Positions 9,741-18,437 are shown, counted from the stretch's first letter. The stretch is 64,000 nucleotides of DNA from Photobacterium piscicola (GCF_900166965.1 NZ_FUZI01000003.1:489765-553764); one strand, 5' to 3'. The notes: generated from the letters alone by a model not told the origin. Translations and numbers: made by a program.

Positions 9741-10973
9741 CTAAATAGACACCGCAGTTGTACTACGACGTGGTAACCATAATGATATAATTGTTGTTAT
9801 CATTATAAAAATAAACGCTATCCATAAACACATAGCCAAGCCATATAATTGATATACCATACCTGAAAGTAATGTTCCGATTAAACGTCCCATTGCGTTA
9901 GCCATATAATAAAAACCAACATCCAAACTTACACCATCACCTTTGGCATAACTTACTATTAAATAAGAATGTAATGAGGAGTTAACAGCAAAAACTGCAC
10001 CAAAGATCATTAGACCAATAATAATAATTAACTGTGGGTACCAATTAAATTGTAATGCAATGGCTATCACTCCTGTAACCACCGCCAGTACCATTGCCCA
10101 TCCAAATGCAACTCGCCCATCAGGTACGATACCCTCTGTTTTTCCTGTAATTCTTGGCGCGATACTTTGAACAAAACCATAACCAATGACCCACAGAGCC
10201 AAAAAGCCACCTACCAGTAAATGGTCCCAACCAAAAACTTGTCCCAAATATAGTGGTAACGCAATAACAAACCAAACATCACGTGCGCCAAAAAGGAACA
10301 TTCTCGCAGCTGAGAGTATATTTATACTTCTACTTTTTGAGAAAATCTGACTAAATTTCACCTTGCTCTTTGCTTTACCAAGATCTTTATCAAGCCACAA
10401 CAGGCTACATATAAAGACAACCGCAAGTACACCAGCCATAGCAACGACCGCGCCTTGAAAACCAATCAATGCCAGTAATGCTCCCCCTAGGAAAAAGCCA
10501 ACACCTTTTAGTGCATTTTTTGATCCAGTTAGTAGTGCAATCCATTTATACAGCGCACCTTGTTTTTCATTAGGCACCAACGTTTTAATCGCACTTTTTG
10601 CGCTCATTTTATTCAGATCTTTAGCAATACCTGACAGTGCTTGAGCGAACATTACCCATATAACAGTAAGGTTTACTGAAGGTACAGCAAGCATTAACAA
10701 CGCAACAACCTGCATAAACAAACCAATATTCATGGTTCGATTTAAACCTAATCGCGCGCCAAGCCAGCCACCAACTAAATTCGTGACCACGCCAAAAAAC
10801 TCATAAAATAGAAATAATGAGGCTATCTCTAACGGGCTATAACCAAGCTGATGGAAGTGTAAAACCACCAACATTCGTAATGCACCATCAGTGAGAGTAA
10901 AATTCCAATAATTAAATGTCACCAACATATATTGGCGTACATCATTGGGTAACTGGCTCAGCTTTGCTAACAT
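9741..10973 (-). CDS. arsJ: ArsJ, organoarsenical (1-arseno-3-phosphoglycerate) efflux MFS permease
   Basis: Inner-membrane MFS transporter of 410 residues with about 12 hydrophobic segments. It starts LAKLSQLPNDVRQYMLVTFN and carries the N-terminal FNYWNFTLTDGALRMLV stretch typical of ArsJ. In the known pathway GAPDH makes 1-arseno-3-phosphoglycerate from arsenate and ArsJ exports it. Here gapdh lies directly upstream, about 40 bases away, as expected. I place the start at the ATG at 10973 (GTGAG about 8 bases upstream) rather than the TTG at 10994. The transcript starts from the gapdh promoter at about 12050. Confidence 0.93.
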   Translation of the reverse strand: MLAKLSQLPNDVRQYMLVTFNYWNFTLTDGALRMLVVLHFHQLGYSPLEIASLFLFYEFFGVVTNLVGGWLGARLGLNRTMNIGLFMQVVALLMLAVPSVNLTVIWVMFAQALSGIAKDLNKMSAKSAIKTLVPNEKQGALYKWIALLTGSKNALKGVGFFLGGALLALIGFQGAVVAMAGVLAVVFICSLLWLDKDLGKAKSKVKFSQIFSKSRSINILSAARMFLFGARDVWFVIALPLYLGQVFGWDHLLVGGFLALWVIGYGFVQSIAPRITGKTEGIVPDGRVAFGWAMVLAVVTGVIAIALQFNWYPQLIIIIGLMIFGAVFAVNSSLHSYLIVSYAKGDGVSLDVGFYYMANAMGRLIGTLLSGMVYQLYGLAMCLWIAFIFIMITTIISLWLPRRSTTAVSI

Positions 10974-11013
10974 AAAATACTCACTACATTTCAATACAAT
11001 TAAGACTTAATAA

Positions 11014-12012
11014 CTAACATCCGACTTTACGTATTAATTCTGCAGTCCGTGTTGCATAACCCATTTCATTGTCATACCAAGCATATATTTTAACCATTCG
11101 TTTATTAACAACCATTGTAGATAATGCATCAATAATGGTTGAACGTTGATCGCCGCGATAATCAATCGATACTAAAGGCCGCGCTTCAAAGCCTAAAATA
11201 CCGTTTAGATCTGTTTCTGATGCTGTTTTTAATAATTGATTAACCTCATCAATAGAGGTATCACGCTCAACATCAAAAATAATATCAGTCAGTGAGGCAT
11301 TTGCGAGTGGTACACGCACTGCATGACCATCAATTTTTCCGGCTAACTCTGGAAATATTTCCACAATCGCTTTAGCTGAACCCGTTGTCGTTGGAATTAA
11401 GCTCATACCACATGCTCGAGCTCGACGTAGATCTTTATGTGGGGCATCTAAGATAGTTTGTGTATTGGTTAAATTGTGAATAGTGGTAAATGATGCTTGC
11501 TTTATACCAAGGTGTTCGTGGATCACTTTTACAACAGGGGCGATACAGTTGGTAGTGCAAGATGCCGCGGTCACTATGCGATGTTTTTCTGGATCAAATA
11601 AATGATCGTTAACACCAACCACGATATTTAATACACCCTCTTCTTTTACGGGCGCAGAAACCACAACGCGCCTAACGCCTTGCTCTAAATATTGATTAAG
11701 ATATTGAGTGTCACGGTGAACGCCTGTTGCTTCTAGCACGACATCACAACCAGACCAATCAACATCAGCAATATGTTGCTGCTGACAATAACGAATTGCT
11801 TGACCATTGATCATCATTTGACCGCTATCAACAGTCACTGCATGTTCCCAACGCCCTTGAATCGAGTCAAATTCAAGTAAGTGGGACAAAGCATTAACAT
11901 CACCTGCAACATCGTTAATTAATACAAACTCAACCTCAGGCCAATCAAATGCTGCGCGTAATGCTAAACGGCCAATACGTCCAAATCCATTGATCCCTAC
12001 TTTAATTGTCAT
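11014..12012 (-). CDS. Glyceraldehyde-3-phosphate dehydrogenase of the arsJ pair
   Basis: 332 residues. NAD-binding N-terminus [16 protein letters not shown], catalytic C152 in SCTTN, and the C-terminal [15 protein letters not shown] signature. Its position right before arsJ makes it the dedicated arsenate-using GAPDH: it forms the unstable 1-arseno-3-phosphoglycerate that ArsJ exports, so it acts in resistance more than glycolysis. Strong RBS (AGGAAGGATC then ATG). A terminator separates it from the upstream phosphatase gene. It has its own promoter with the inverted repeat at 12040-12059. Confidence 0.94.
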   Translation of the reverse strand: MTIKVGINGFGRIGRLALRAAFDWPEVEFVLINDVAGDVNALSHLLEFDSIQGRWEHAVTVDSGQMMINGQAIRYCQQQHIADVDWSGCDVVLEATGVHRDTQYLNQYLEQGVRRVVVSAPVKEEGVLNIVVGVNDHLFDPEKHRIVTAASCTTNCIAPVVKVIHEHLGIKQASFTTIHNLTNTQTILDAPHKDLRRARACGMSLIPTTTGSAKAIVEIFPELAGKIDGHAVRVPLANASLTDIIFDVERDTSIDEVNQLLKTASETDLNGILGFEARPLVSIDYRGDQRSTIIDALSTMVVNKRMVKIYAWYDNEMGYATRTAELIRKVGC

Positions 12013-12039
12013 GATCCTTCCTCAGCTTGCCAACAGTAA

Positions 12040-12059
12040 ATATATGAATAACCATATAT
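12040..12059 (-). promoter_or_regulatory. Putative ArsR operator before gapdh-arsJ
   Basis: Perfect inverted repeat ATATATG (12040-12046), 6-base spacer, CATATAT (12053-12059). On the minus strand it begins 6 bases after a -35-like TTGATT (12066-12071), so a bound repressor would cover the spacer and -10. The same arm, spacing and distance to a TTGA element occur before arsC-arsR (13546-13565). Confidence 0.6.
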
Positions 12060-12135
12060 ATGAAAAATCAAATATATCAGCCGTGAAAAATAAAATAAAC
12101 CTTTTTTGTACGAAATATTTTTAACAGCCACCAAA

Positions 12136-12167
12136 AACAAAAAACCCCGCATCAGCGAGGTTTAATA
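12136..12167 (-). terminator. Terminator between phosphatase gene and gapdh
   Basis: On the minus strand: stem CCTCGC, loop TGAT, GCGGGG, followed by TTTTTTG. It ends the arsCR-phosphatase transcript and makes gapdh-arsJ a separate unit. Confidence 0.75.
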
Positions 12168-12188
12168 GTCAGTATTTATGAAGCGAAA

Positions 12189-12710
12189 TTAATGCTTAGC
12201 ATCGTTATTCCATTGCTTAATATAATCAATATGTGATTGGCGAGCAAAAGCACCGGGTCTTTGTGCTTGAATAGAAGCAAGTGTTGCATTAAAAGGCATA
12301 CCACGAGCAAGTAGAAGACGTGCGGCTAGTATTCCAGTACGACCAGAACCACCTTTACAATGAGCGACAACAAATTCACCATTATTCAATGCTATTTGTG
12401 CTGCATCATTCGCACGTTGCCATTTTTTTTCAAAATCAGCAGTTGGTGCACAATCATCCTCGATAGGTACATGAAACCATTGCATACCTAATAACTTACA
12501 CGCTTCTGCTAATAATTGAACGCCTTGGTTCGAAAGTTCATTTTCTTCTAATGCAGTTAAAACCACAGTTGCTCCCGCCGCTTTTAACTGACGTAAACTT
12601 GTGATCGCGTTAACCCCTTTCGTTCCTGGGCATGGCGTTAATAATAAGCCACCTTTTAAAGGTGTAGTATCATTTAGTGGTAGTGACCAAACAGGATGTA
12701 AATTGTCCAT
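12189..12710 (-). CDS. Dual-specificity-type (CDKN3-like) cysteine phosphatase in ars locus
   Basis: 173-residue cytoplasmic protein with the HCx5R loop AHCKGGSGRTG (nucleophile C118, R124) and a possible general acid at D85/D86 upstream. This is the CDKN3/DSP-like branch of protein tyrosine phosphatases. It is co-transcribed with the ArsC-ArsR fusion: the RBS AGGAG overlaps the end of that gene and lies 10 bases before the ATG. HCx5R enzymes include eukaryotic arsenate reductases (Acr2/Cdc25 fold), so arsenate reduction or dephosphorylation of a phospho-arseno-compound are both possible roles. These are inferences from position only. Confidence 0.85.
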   Translation of the reverse strand: MDNLHPVWSLPLNDTTPLKGGLLLTPCPGTKGVNAITSLRQLKAAGATVVLTALEENELSNQGVQLLAEACKLLGMQWFHVPIEDDCAPTADFEKKWQRANDAAQIALNNGEFVVAHCKGGSGRTGILAARLLLARGMPFNATLASIQAQRPGAFARQSHIDYIKQWNNDAKH

Positions 12711-12723
12711 AAAGTAACAACTC

Positions 12724-13509
12724 CTACTTTGTTATAATATTAGTTAATTGTGGTTTTTTTCTATTTTTTATTGCACTTAAACGTATTTTTTCTTGATTAA
12801 TCAACGCCGGTTGACCATTCCGCACAGTATCAAAGGTGTGTCGAATCCATTGTGGTAAATCACAAGGAAAATGATAAAAGATCCATACACCTTCACGCTG
12901 GTCTTGTAATACACCACTGTCTCGTAACAATGCTAAATGACGAGAAACTTTAGGCTGACTAACCTGCAATGCTTTAGTTAAATCCCCGACAGATAAAGCA
13001 ACTTCATCATGAATCAGCATTAAAATACGTAATCGTAATGGATCACTCATGATTTTAAATAATTCAACGGCACCAATCGTATCTGATTGATTATCACCAT
13101 TAAGCATCAAAAATAATGCTATCTTTGCTTTTAGACCATCAAAAACATCGTAAAATCCTTGAGAGCCAGCTTGCGGTTTAGGATCTTTAAAATCCCAATG
13201 TATTAGTGCATCTGAATCAGGGAAAAGCGCACATTCTTTACTGGCTTTATCACATAAGGTTATCACAACATCAAAATGTTGATTTTGTAAGCTCGACGCT
13301 AATACACTGGTTAAATTATCGGAATTAATATTGTGATAATTAAGAACTTTATATACACGGGGATCAACAGTTTCAGGTGCCATCCCCGCACTCATAATTT
13401 CAAATTGATCGATGGTAGTTTCACTGTCTCTACACATATGGCGCATTAATGCTTCTGCAATTTGCGACCGTGCAGAATTTCCCGTACAAAGAAACAAAAT
13501 ACGTTTCAC
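12724..13509 (-). CDS. Fused thioredoxin-type arsenate reductase - ArsR repressor
   Basis: 261 residues with two domains. Residues 1-137 form a low-molecular-weight phosphatase-fold ArsC: P-loop CTGNSARS (C8, R14), resolving cysteines C86 and C93 in LCDKASKEC (same x6 spacing as C82/C89 of pI258 ArsC), and acid D109 in WDFKDP. Residues 146-235 form an ArsR winged helix (MSDPLRLRILMLI, LQVSQPKVSRHLALLRDSGVL). The ArsR segment that normally holds the CxC arsenite site reads ALSVGDL, with no Cys. The start codon is GTG with AAGG upstream. It is first gene of the unit. The putative operator at 13546-13565 suggests autoregulation, and the same motif before gapdh-arsJ suggests a small regulon. Confidence 0.9.
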   Translation of the reverse strand: MKRILFLCTGNSARSQIAEALMRHMCRDSETTIDQFEIMSAGMAPETVDPRVYKVLNYHNINSDNLTSVLASSLQNQHFDVVITLCDKASKECALFPDSDALIHWDFKDPKPQAGSQGFYDVFDGLKAKIALFLMLNGDNQSDTIGAVELFKIMSDPLRLRILMLIHDEVALSVGDLTKALQVSQPKVSRHLALLRDSGVLQDQREGVWIFYHFPCDLPQWIRHTFDTVRNGQPALINQEKIRLSAIKNRKKPQLTNIITK

Positions 13510-13545
13510 AGTAAAAACCTTATAACTATCATTAAAAACATTAGA

Positions 13546-13576
13546 ATATACGATAAAGCATATATAACAAGCTCAA
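13546..13576 (-). promoter_or_regulatory. Putative promoter/operator of arsC-arsR
   Basis: Inverted repeat ATATACG (13546-13552), 6 bases, CATATAT (13559-13565). On the minus strand it starts 5 bases after a -35-like TTGAGC (13571-13576). It differs at one base from the repeat before gapdh-arsJ, with identical spacing. Confidence 0.55.
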
Positions 13577-13623
13577 ATAATTAAAAATAAAGCTTATATA
13601 GCTACGATAGTTATTATTATCTA

Positions 13624-14232
13624 TTAGCGAGCAATATCGAGTTGATTTCCACTAACACCATTGGTACGAAACCAGCCAGCAATACTAAATCGTTGTTGTG
13701 TTACAGGAAGTACTTCATGAGGAAACAGTTCAGATAAAAATACGACTAGCCGACCTGCTTTGGGATCCAACGTTGCCAATTCATTATCATCAAGATCATA
13801 CATCTTCAGACGACCACCATGCTCAGGTTGCCAATCCTCATTTAAATAAAAAACGGTCGTCAATTTGCGATTTTCTTGACCACGAAAACAATCTACATGC
13901 TTTTGATAGAAATCACCTTGTTCATATTTAGCGAAATGTGCTTCATACTCAAATAAGCCTAAGAATAAATGGCGATTTACTTCAAGGCGAACGTCGTTCA
14001 TTCGCTGTAGAAAATCGCTCACTGGCGGCCCCATATCAGATTGTAGCCACTGAATTTTATCGCTTCGAATTGCTTTTTTAGTCATATATTCATCATTACG
14101 GCCAATGCCAGCTTGGCTCCAATCTGTTGGAATACATGCTTTCAATTCACAGACTTCATGTGACGTCAAAAAATTATCCCAGACAAACCACCCTTGGGTA
14201 AATAAAGCATCAATCAGTTTATCGCTATTCAT
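13624..14232 (-). CDS. 2-oxoglutarate/Fe(II)-dependent oxygenase
   Basis: 202-residue cytoplasmic dioxygenase of the prolyl-4-hydroxylase/SM-20-like 2OG-Fe(II) group. The metal facial triad is visible: H112 and D114 (YQKHVDCF) and H172 (LFPHEVLP). R181 (QQRFSIAGWFR) would bind 2-oxoglutarate. The N-terminal half (1-95) is helical and lacks a signal peptide. It sits upstream of the ars unit on the same strand, but the ars promoter lies between, so it is probably not part of that operon. Substrate unknown; protein hydroxylation or small-molecule oxidation are both possible. Confidence 0.88.
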   Translation of the reverse strand: MNSDKLIDALFTQGWFVWDNFLTSHEVCELKACIPTDWSQAGIGRNDEYMTKKAIRSDKIQWLQSDMGPPVSDFLQRMNDVRLEVNRHLFLGLFEYEAHFAKYEQGDFYQKHVDCFRGQENRKLTTVFYLNEDWQPEHGGRLKMYDLDDNELATLDPKAGRLVVFLSELFPHEVLPVTQQRFSIAGWFRTNGVSGNQLDIAR

Positions 14233-14494
14233 AATCGTTCCAATCTAAAAGAAAAAAACGTTATAAAGGCAGACATACTTTACGACAAATCGCAAAAATC
14301 ATCATAACTATGAAATTTTCTGCTTAAATAGCCCCTAATCATAGGTAATATTAGATTCAGTGATTGATTAATCCTAAAAGATAGTAACTAATACATTATA
14401 GGTATAATATTTATTAGATACTTATCACGTATTCAGCATCTAATATTGGTAAAAAGATTAATTCACTGAACTAGATTTATAGGAAACTATTATT

Positions 14495-15352
14495 ATGAGC
14501 GATAAAAATCGCGGATTATTATTGGCTTTTATTGGCATAATGATATTAAGCTTTGATAGTTTATTCGTTAAACTATCTAATTCTACTGCATGGAATGTCC
14601 TTTTTTGGCGTGGTGCATTTCAGTGCATTGCGTTAGTTATTTTTCAATTACTTTATAATCGAAAGCAATTTACAACTGAAATATCTCGTCCATCATTATC
14701 ATTACTCGGACTAGGCGCTATTTTTGCCGCCTCGACCGTTTGCTTTATTGAATCGTTACATTATACCCAAGTTGCAAGCACGCTCGTTATCATCAATACC
14801 GCCCCTTTCTTTACTGCAATTTTAGGTTTTCTAATATTAAAAGAAAAATTGAAGTGGCCGACACTGTTGGCTATTGGTGTTGCAACCAGTGGCATTTGGA
14901 TCATCTTTGCTTTTGCCCCTGCGGGCGGCCAATGGATAGGTAATGTACTGGCATTAATCACTGCATTAGCCACTGCTATTTATCTCGTTGCTATGCGCAA
15001 AACGAAAGGGGAACAAGCCGCCAATATTCTTATTATCGCTGGCTTTATGATTGCCGTATTTGCTTATATTAAAGGGGCACAACCTTTTTCATTATCACAT
15101 ATTCAAATGCTATATTTATTAATATTAGGTGGTATTGTTGTACCAGGCTCTTATTTGTGTATTTCAAAATCAGCAGCTTATATTCCTGCCGCGCAAACAA
15201 GTCTAATTTTATTAATGGAAATTTTATTAGGCCCACTGTATGTCTTTTTAGTTATTGGCGAACAACCATCTCTGAATGATATATTAGGAGGCGCAATAAT
15301 ATTAATCACATTAGGACTTTATACAATTTGGGATGTTAAACAGTCGGCATAA
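14495..15352 (+). CDS. EamA-family (DMT) transporter
   Basis: 285-residue inner-membrane protein with about 10 hydrophobic helices arranged as two EamA repeats (about 6-135 and 148-280). The first helix has the GIMILSFDSLFVKLS pattern, and each repeat ends in the conserved (L/I)...GE/K region (FLILKEKLKWPT, VIGEQPSLNDILGG). Members export amino acids, nucleobases or metabolites; the substrate cannot be told. It is a lone gene, ending in a perfect hairpin shared with the convergent RNA methyltransferase gene. Confidence 0.88.
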   Translation: MSDKNRGLLLAFIGIMILSFDSLFVKLSNSTAWNVLFWRGAFQCIALVIFQLLYNRKQFTTEISRPSLSLLGLGAIFAASTVCFIESLHYTQVASTLVIINTAPFFTAILGFLILKEKLKWPTLLAIGVATSGIWIIFAFAPAGGQWIGNVLALITALATAIYLVAMRKTKGEQAANILIIAGFMIAVFAYIKGAQPFSLSHIQMLYLLILGGIVVPGSYLCISKSAAYIPAAQTSLILLMEILLGPLYVFLVIGEQPSLNDILGGAIILITLGLYTIWDVKQSA

Positions 15353-15372
15353 TATCATATAACACATGGAAT

Positions 15373-15403
15373 TTATCGCCGTTCGTATTCACAACGGCGA
15401 TAA
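15373..15403. terminator. Bidirectional hairpin between convergent genes
   Basis: Arms TTATCGCCGTT (15373-15383) and AACGGCGATAA (15393-15403), perfect 11 bp, 9-base loop. No clean T run follows on either strand, so termination strength is uncertain. Confidence 0.6.
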
Positions 15404-15426
15404 TCTAGCGATATTTTATTAAAAAT

Positions 15427-15939
15427 TTATTTAGCACTTACACGTAAGTTATTTTTATTATCACGATTTTGGCGAATATGGTCATCACTCTGGATAATAT
15501 TTTCTTGTTTAGCAAGACGATCATATAAAACAACATTAACGGATGCTGCTAAATTCATACAACCAACCGTGGGTACATAAACAACATGGTCGGCTCTGTC
15601 TGCTACATCTTGTGAAATAGAACCATCTTCTGGGCCAAAGATATAAATCGCTTTGTCTGGATGCTGAAAATGAGGCAATAATGTTGCTCCCTCAGCAAAA
15701 TCAACACAAACAATCTTCATGTCTTTCGGCAAGTTATCAAGCATAGATTCAACACCAGATAATGGAATTGTCTGTGCCATTTTCTTAGTATCTGTCTGAA
15801 ATTTTGCGGCTTTATCGTAACGGGTTCCCGTATAAATAACAGCATCTGCTTTATAGCAACCTGCTGCTCTGAGTACAGCACCGATATTGGTTGGACTTTT
15901 AGGATTACTTAATCCAATGATTACTGATGCATCTTTCAT
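15427..15939 (-). CDS. TrmH/SpoU-family RNA 2'-O-methyltransferase
   Basis: 170-residue SPOUT-class methyltransferase with the deep-knot signatures: motif 1 SNPKSPTNIGAVLRAAGCY (N, R), motif 2 AIYIFGPEDGSIS, motif 3 GCMNLAASVNVVLYDRLA. It uses AdoMet to methylate a ribose in tRNA or rRNA. The length fits compact TrmL-like or YfiF-unrelated enzymes. The target nucleotide cannot be assigned. It is a single gene convergent with the EamA transporter. The C-terminal tail (QNRDNKNNLRVSAK) is basic. Confidence 0.9.
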   Translation of the reverse strand: MKDASVIIGLSNPKSPTNIGAVLRAAGCYKADAVIYTGTRYDKAAKFQTDTKKMAQTIPLSGVESMLDNLPKDMKIVCVDFAEGATLLPHFQHPDKAIYIFGPEDGSISQDVADRADHVVYVPTVGCMNLAASVNVVLYDRLAKQENIIQSDDHIRQNRDNKNNLRVSAK

Positions 15940-16055
15940 GTCAGGAATACCTTATTGTTTAGATTAACAACAAATATAAATAAAGATGCCATTATACTAA
16001 AATAGTAACTTTCCAGAAAGAAGTAACCAACGTTAGCGCTACCATTCGACCCATA

Positions 16056-16097
16056 AGCAAAAAAGCCTCACTCTTTGAATGAAGCTTTTTTAAAAAT
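16056..16097 (-). terminator. Terminator downstream of the 165-aa gene
   Basis: Minus strand: stem GCTTCATTC, loop AAA, GAGTGAGGC with G-T pairs, followed by TTTTTT. A-run on the other side makes it potentially bidirectional. Confidence 0.7.
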
Positions 16098-16163
16098 TTT
16101 GCTATTGAATTTCTATACGAAAGAAATTAACTCAACCTCGATAATCACTATAATCGATAATAA

Positions 16164-16661
16164 TTAATTTACGTCATTATCCACTAAATGATAGCACAAC
16201 CAACTTAATGATAAATCTTCAATAGCTTGCTGTATCGATACATCTATCTTTTGTGCTTCATCACCATTATACATATCAAGAATAGTAGTAAAAAATGGCA
16301 TATAAGGCATTGTTGAAATATACACTTTCTTATCATCAGCAATAGCGATCACTTCAATATCATAGGCATTTAAATAACGTGAGTCTTGATCTGTAATGTG
16401 CACTAAATTAAAACGTATAATATTGGTATCTTTCGAATCAATGGTCACACGATACCCTATTCGATTTTCATCATCGATCAAATGATAGCATCCATCAGCC
16501 AGCGCTATTCCTTTTTCAATCAACATCGATAACATGTCTGCTCGATCAGAAGATACATTGATGACTAATGCTGACTCATCTGAAAAATCATCAATAGATC
16601 CCTCTTCAATATCATCATCAAATATAGATCGGGTGTAGGTTGTTACGACATGATTCAGCAT
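16164..16661 (-). CDS. Acidic protein of unknown function
   Basis: 165 residues, not recognised. It is soluble and acidic (SIFDDDIEEGSIDDFSDESA near the start, LVDNDVN at the end), with alternating beta-like stretches (YRVTIDSKDTNIIRFNLVHI) and a helical C-terminus. No signal peptide, cysteine cluster or catalytic motif is seen. RBS AGGA is well placed and a terminator follows, so it is likely expressed as a single gene. Its place next to acr3 may be chance. Confidence 0.65.
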   Translation of the reverse strand: MLNHVVTTYTRSIFDDDIEEGSIDDFSDESALVINVSSDRADMLSMLIEKGIALADGCYHLIDDENRIGYRVTIDSKDTNIIRFNLVHITDQDSRYLNAYDIEVIAIADDKKVYISTMPYMPFFTTILDMYNGDEAQKIDVSIQQAIEDLSLSWLCYHLVDNDVN

Positions 16662-16821
16662 GCTTGTAATCCTAATGTTTAGTGTAATATAAATAAATTA
16701 AGAGAGAAGATAGGGTTATACGGGATTACATTTTATCCGCAACACAAATTATAGACCCCAATAATAAACACTCTAATTCTTCTCTATTCATTGTTTTAAT
16801 ATACACCTTGATTTAATAGAA

Positions 16822-17877
16822 TTACGGATAGTATTTTTGTTTCATTCTAAGCGCAACATTAACCAAGGCAATTAATACTGGAACTTCAACTAAAGGACCA
16901 ATTACTCCCGCAAATGCTTGGTCTGAACTCAATCCAAATACTGAGATAGACACTGCAATCGCTAATTCAAAATTGTTGCCTGTGGCTGTAAAAGCAATAG
17001 AAGCATTCTTGTCATAAGGAATACCCATTTTCTTACCAACAAAAAAGCTAATAAAAAACATTAAAACAAAGTAAATAACAAGCGGCACTGCAACACGAAA
17101 AACATCCATTGGTAAAGCTAAAATCATATCGCCTTTAAGACTAAACATAAGCACAATCGTAGCGAGTAATGCAATTAACGTAATAGGCGAAATACGAGGA
17201 ATAAACACCTCGTTGTACCATTGCTCTCCTTTTTTAGCGACCAACCATTTACGACTAATAAAACCTGCAAGAAAAGGAATACCAAGATAAATCAACACAC
17301 TTTCCGCAATATCAAAAATAGATATATCAATAGCAAAACCCTGATAACCAAATAATGGTGGTAATACAGTAATAAACAACCATGCCATAACACTATAAGT
17401 CAGAATTTGAAATGCGCTGTTTAATGCAACCAATGTAGCGCCATACTCTTTATTACCGCCTCCAATATCATTCCAGACTAATACCATCGCAATACAACGA
17501 GCCAAGCCGATAAGAATAATCCCCACCATATATCCAGGGTGATCACCGAGGAAGGTTAATGCTAAAACAAACATTAAAATAGGACCAACGATCCAATTCA
17601 TAACCAAAGATAACGTAAGGGCTTGTTTATCTTTGGTTACTTTTCCCATTAAGCCATAATTTACTTTTGCAAGTGGTGGATACATCATTAAAATCAAACC
17701 AATCGCTAACGGAACATTGGTCGTTCCAACCGACATAGCCTGGTTCCACTGAGACACCTGAGGAAAAATAGCGCCGATCCCCACCCCAATGATCATTGCA
17801 GCAAAAATCCATACCGTTAAGTAACGATCAAGAAACTGCATTTTATTATTTGGGCTATTTAAAACCTTTGTTGTCAT
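16822..17877 (-). CDS. acr3: Acr3 arsenite efflux permease
   Basis: Inner-membrane arsenite exporter of the BART superfamily, 351 residues, about 10 membrane segments. The family hallmark [13 protein letters not shown] with the essential Cys is present, as are [44 protein letters not shown] near the end (split here into helices 9-10). I set the start at the ATG at 17877, preceded by GGAAGG 5 bases upstream. The longer TTG start at 17913 would fall inside the operator. It is downstream of arsR and both are preceded by the same operator-like 20-mer. Confidence 0.95.
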   Translation of the reverse strand: MTTKVLNSPNNKMQFLDRYLTVWIFAAMIIGVGIGAIFPQVSQWNQAMSVGTTNVPLAIGLILMMYPPLAKVNYGLMGKVTKDKQALTLSLVMNWIVGPILMFVLALTFLGDHPGYMVGIILIGLARCIAMVLVWNDIGGGNKEYGATLVALNSAFQILTYSVMAWLFITVLPPLFGYQGFAIDISIFDIAESVLIYLGIPFLAGFISRKWLVAKKGEQWYNEVFIPRISPITLIALLATIVLMFSLKGDMILALPMDVFRVAVPLVIYFVLMFFISFFVGKKMGIPYDKNASIAFTATGNNFELAIAVSISVFGLSSDQAFAGVIGPLVEVPVLIALVNVALRMKQKYYP

Positions 17878-17904
17878 AGTAACCTTCCAATTTTTATTAT
17901 TTAC

Positions 17905-17943
17905 AACAACCAATCGTTAATCGTCGAATAACGATTGGTTGTT
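17905..17943 (-). promoter_or_regulatory. Operator/inverted repeat before acr3
   Basis: Perfect 15-bp arms at 17905-17919 and 17929-17943 (right arm TAACGATTGGTTGTT), 9-base spacer. The centre contains GTTAATCGTCGAATAACGAT (17916-17935), which matches the 20-mer before arsR at 18 of 20 positions. It is likely an ArsR-binding site and may also form an RNA hairpin in the arsR-acr3 transcript. Confidence 0.65.
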
Positions 17944-17985
17944 ATGAAGAAATCCAATCTTGTCTATAAAGCACTTAATAAAATA

Positions 17986-18324
17986 TTAAGACAAGAAATC
18001 TGAAAATTTAGCATTAAATGTATTTAGTGCTTCACGGTTAATGCGGTAACACACTTTAGGTGGGTTTGGTTCAGCTTTAATAAAATTAGCTTGTTTTAGT
18101 ATCCGTAGATGCTCAGAAACTGTTGATTGCGCTAATCCTAACTCAGACACTAGATCACTGTTTAAACAGCTATCCATCGCATCTAAGGTGTGAAGAATGT
18201 GAAGAATACGCAAACGCGCAGGATGTGATAATGCTTTAGCTTGCGCTGCTAATGTTTGTTCTGTCTTTAGTTGTTGATCTGTTGCCGTAAAAGATATTTG
18301 GCAAGAATCAGGACATTTGGTCAT
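17986..18324 (-). CDS. arsR: ArsR-family arsenite-responsive repressor
   Basis: 112-residue winged-helix repressor (ALSHPARLRILHIL, LGLAQSTVSEHLRILKQANFI). The start is taken at the ATG at 18324; an upstream extension to 18432 would run through the promoter. It lacks the E. coli CxC motif but has C4 and C8 near the N-terminus and C53 at the recognition-helix side. This resembles the CgArsR-type site (C15, C16, C55), so arsenite sensing by these three is likely (inference). It is the first gene of an arsR-acr3 unit and its own operator lies 20 bases upstream. Confidence 0.9.
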   Translation of the reverse strand: MTKCPDSCQISFTATDQQLKTEQTLAAQAKALSHPARLRILHILHTLDAMDSCLNSDLVSELGLAQSTVSEHLRILKQANFIKAEPNPPKVCYRINREALNTFNAKFSDFLS

Positions 18325-18343
18325 TATTTTACCACCCCACTTC

Positions 18344-18374
18344 GCTAATCGTCGATTAACGATACTCCGTATCG
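18344..18374 (-). promoter_or_regulatory. arsR promoter/operator
   Basis: GCTAATCGTCGATTAACGAT (18344-18363) is nearly the same as the element before acr3. Its core is a 7-1-7 palindrome (TAATCG T CGATTA). It abuts CGATAC-TCC-GTATCG (18360-18374). On the minus strand a TTGTAT, 17 bases, TATCGT promoter overlaps it, which fits repression. Confidence 0.6.
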
Positions 18375-18407
18375 AACAAGAATACAATATAACAATAAAT
18401 TTTACTT

Positions 18408-18437
18408 CTAATGTGGCACCTCTACATGCCACATTAG
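18408..18437 (-). terminator. Hairpin ending the hydrolase operon
   Basis: Arms CTAATGTGGCA (18408-18418) and TGCCACATTAG (18427-18437), perfect 11 bp, loop of 8. On the minus strand it lies after the hydrolase stop and is followed by a weak A/T tract. Confidence 0.6.

Noticed and set aside
18325..18432. Longer N-terminus for arsR
   Set aside because: It would run through the promoter and operator; the ATG at 18324 gives a normal 112-residue ArsR.
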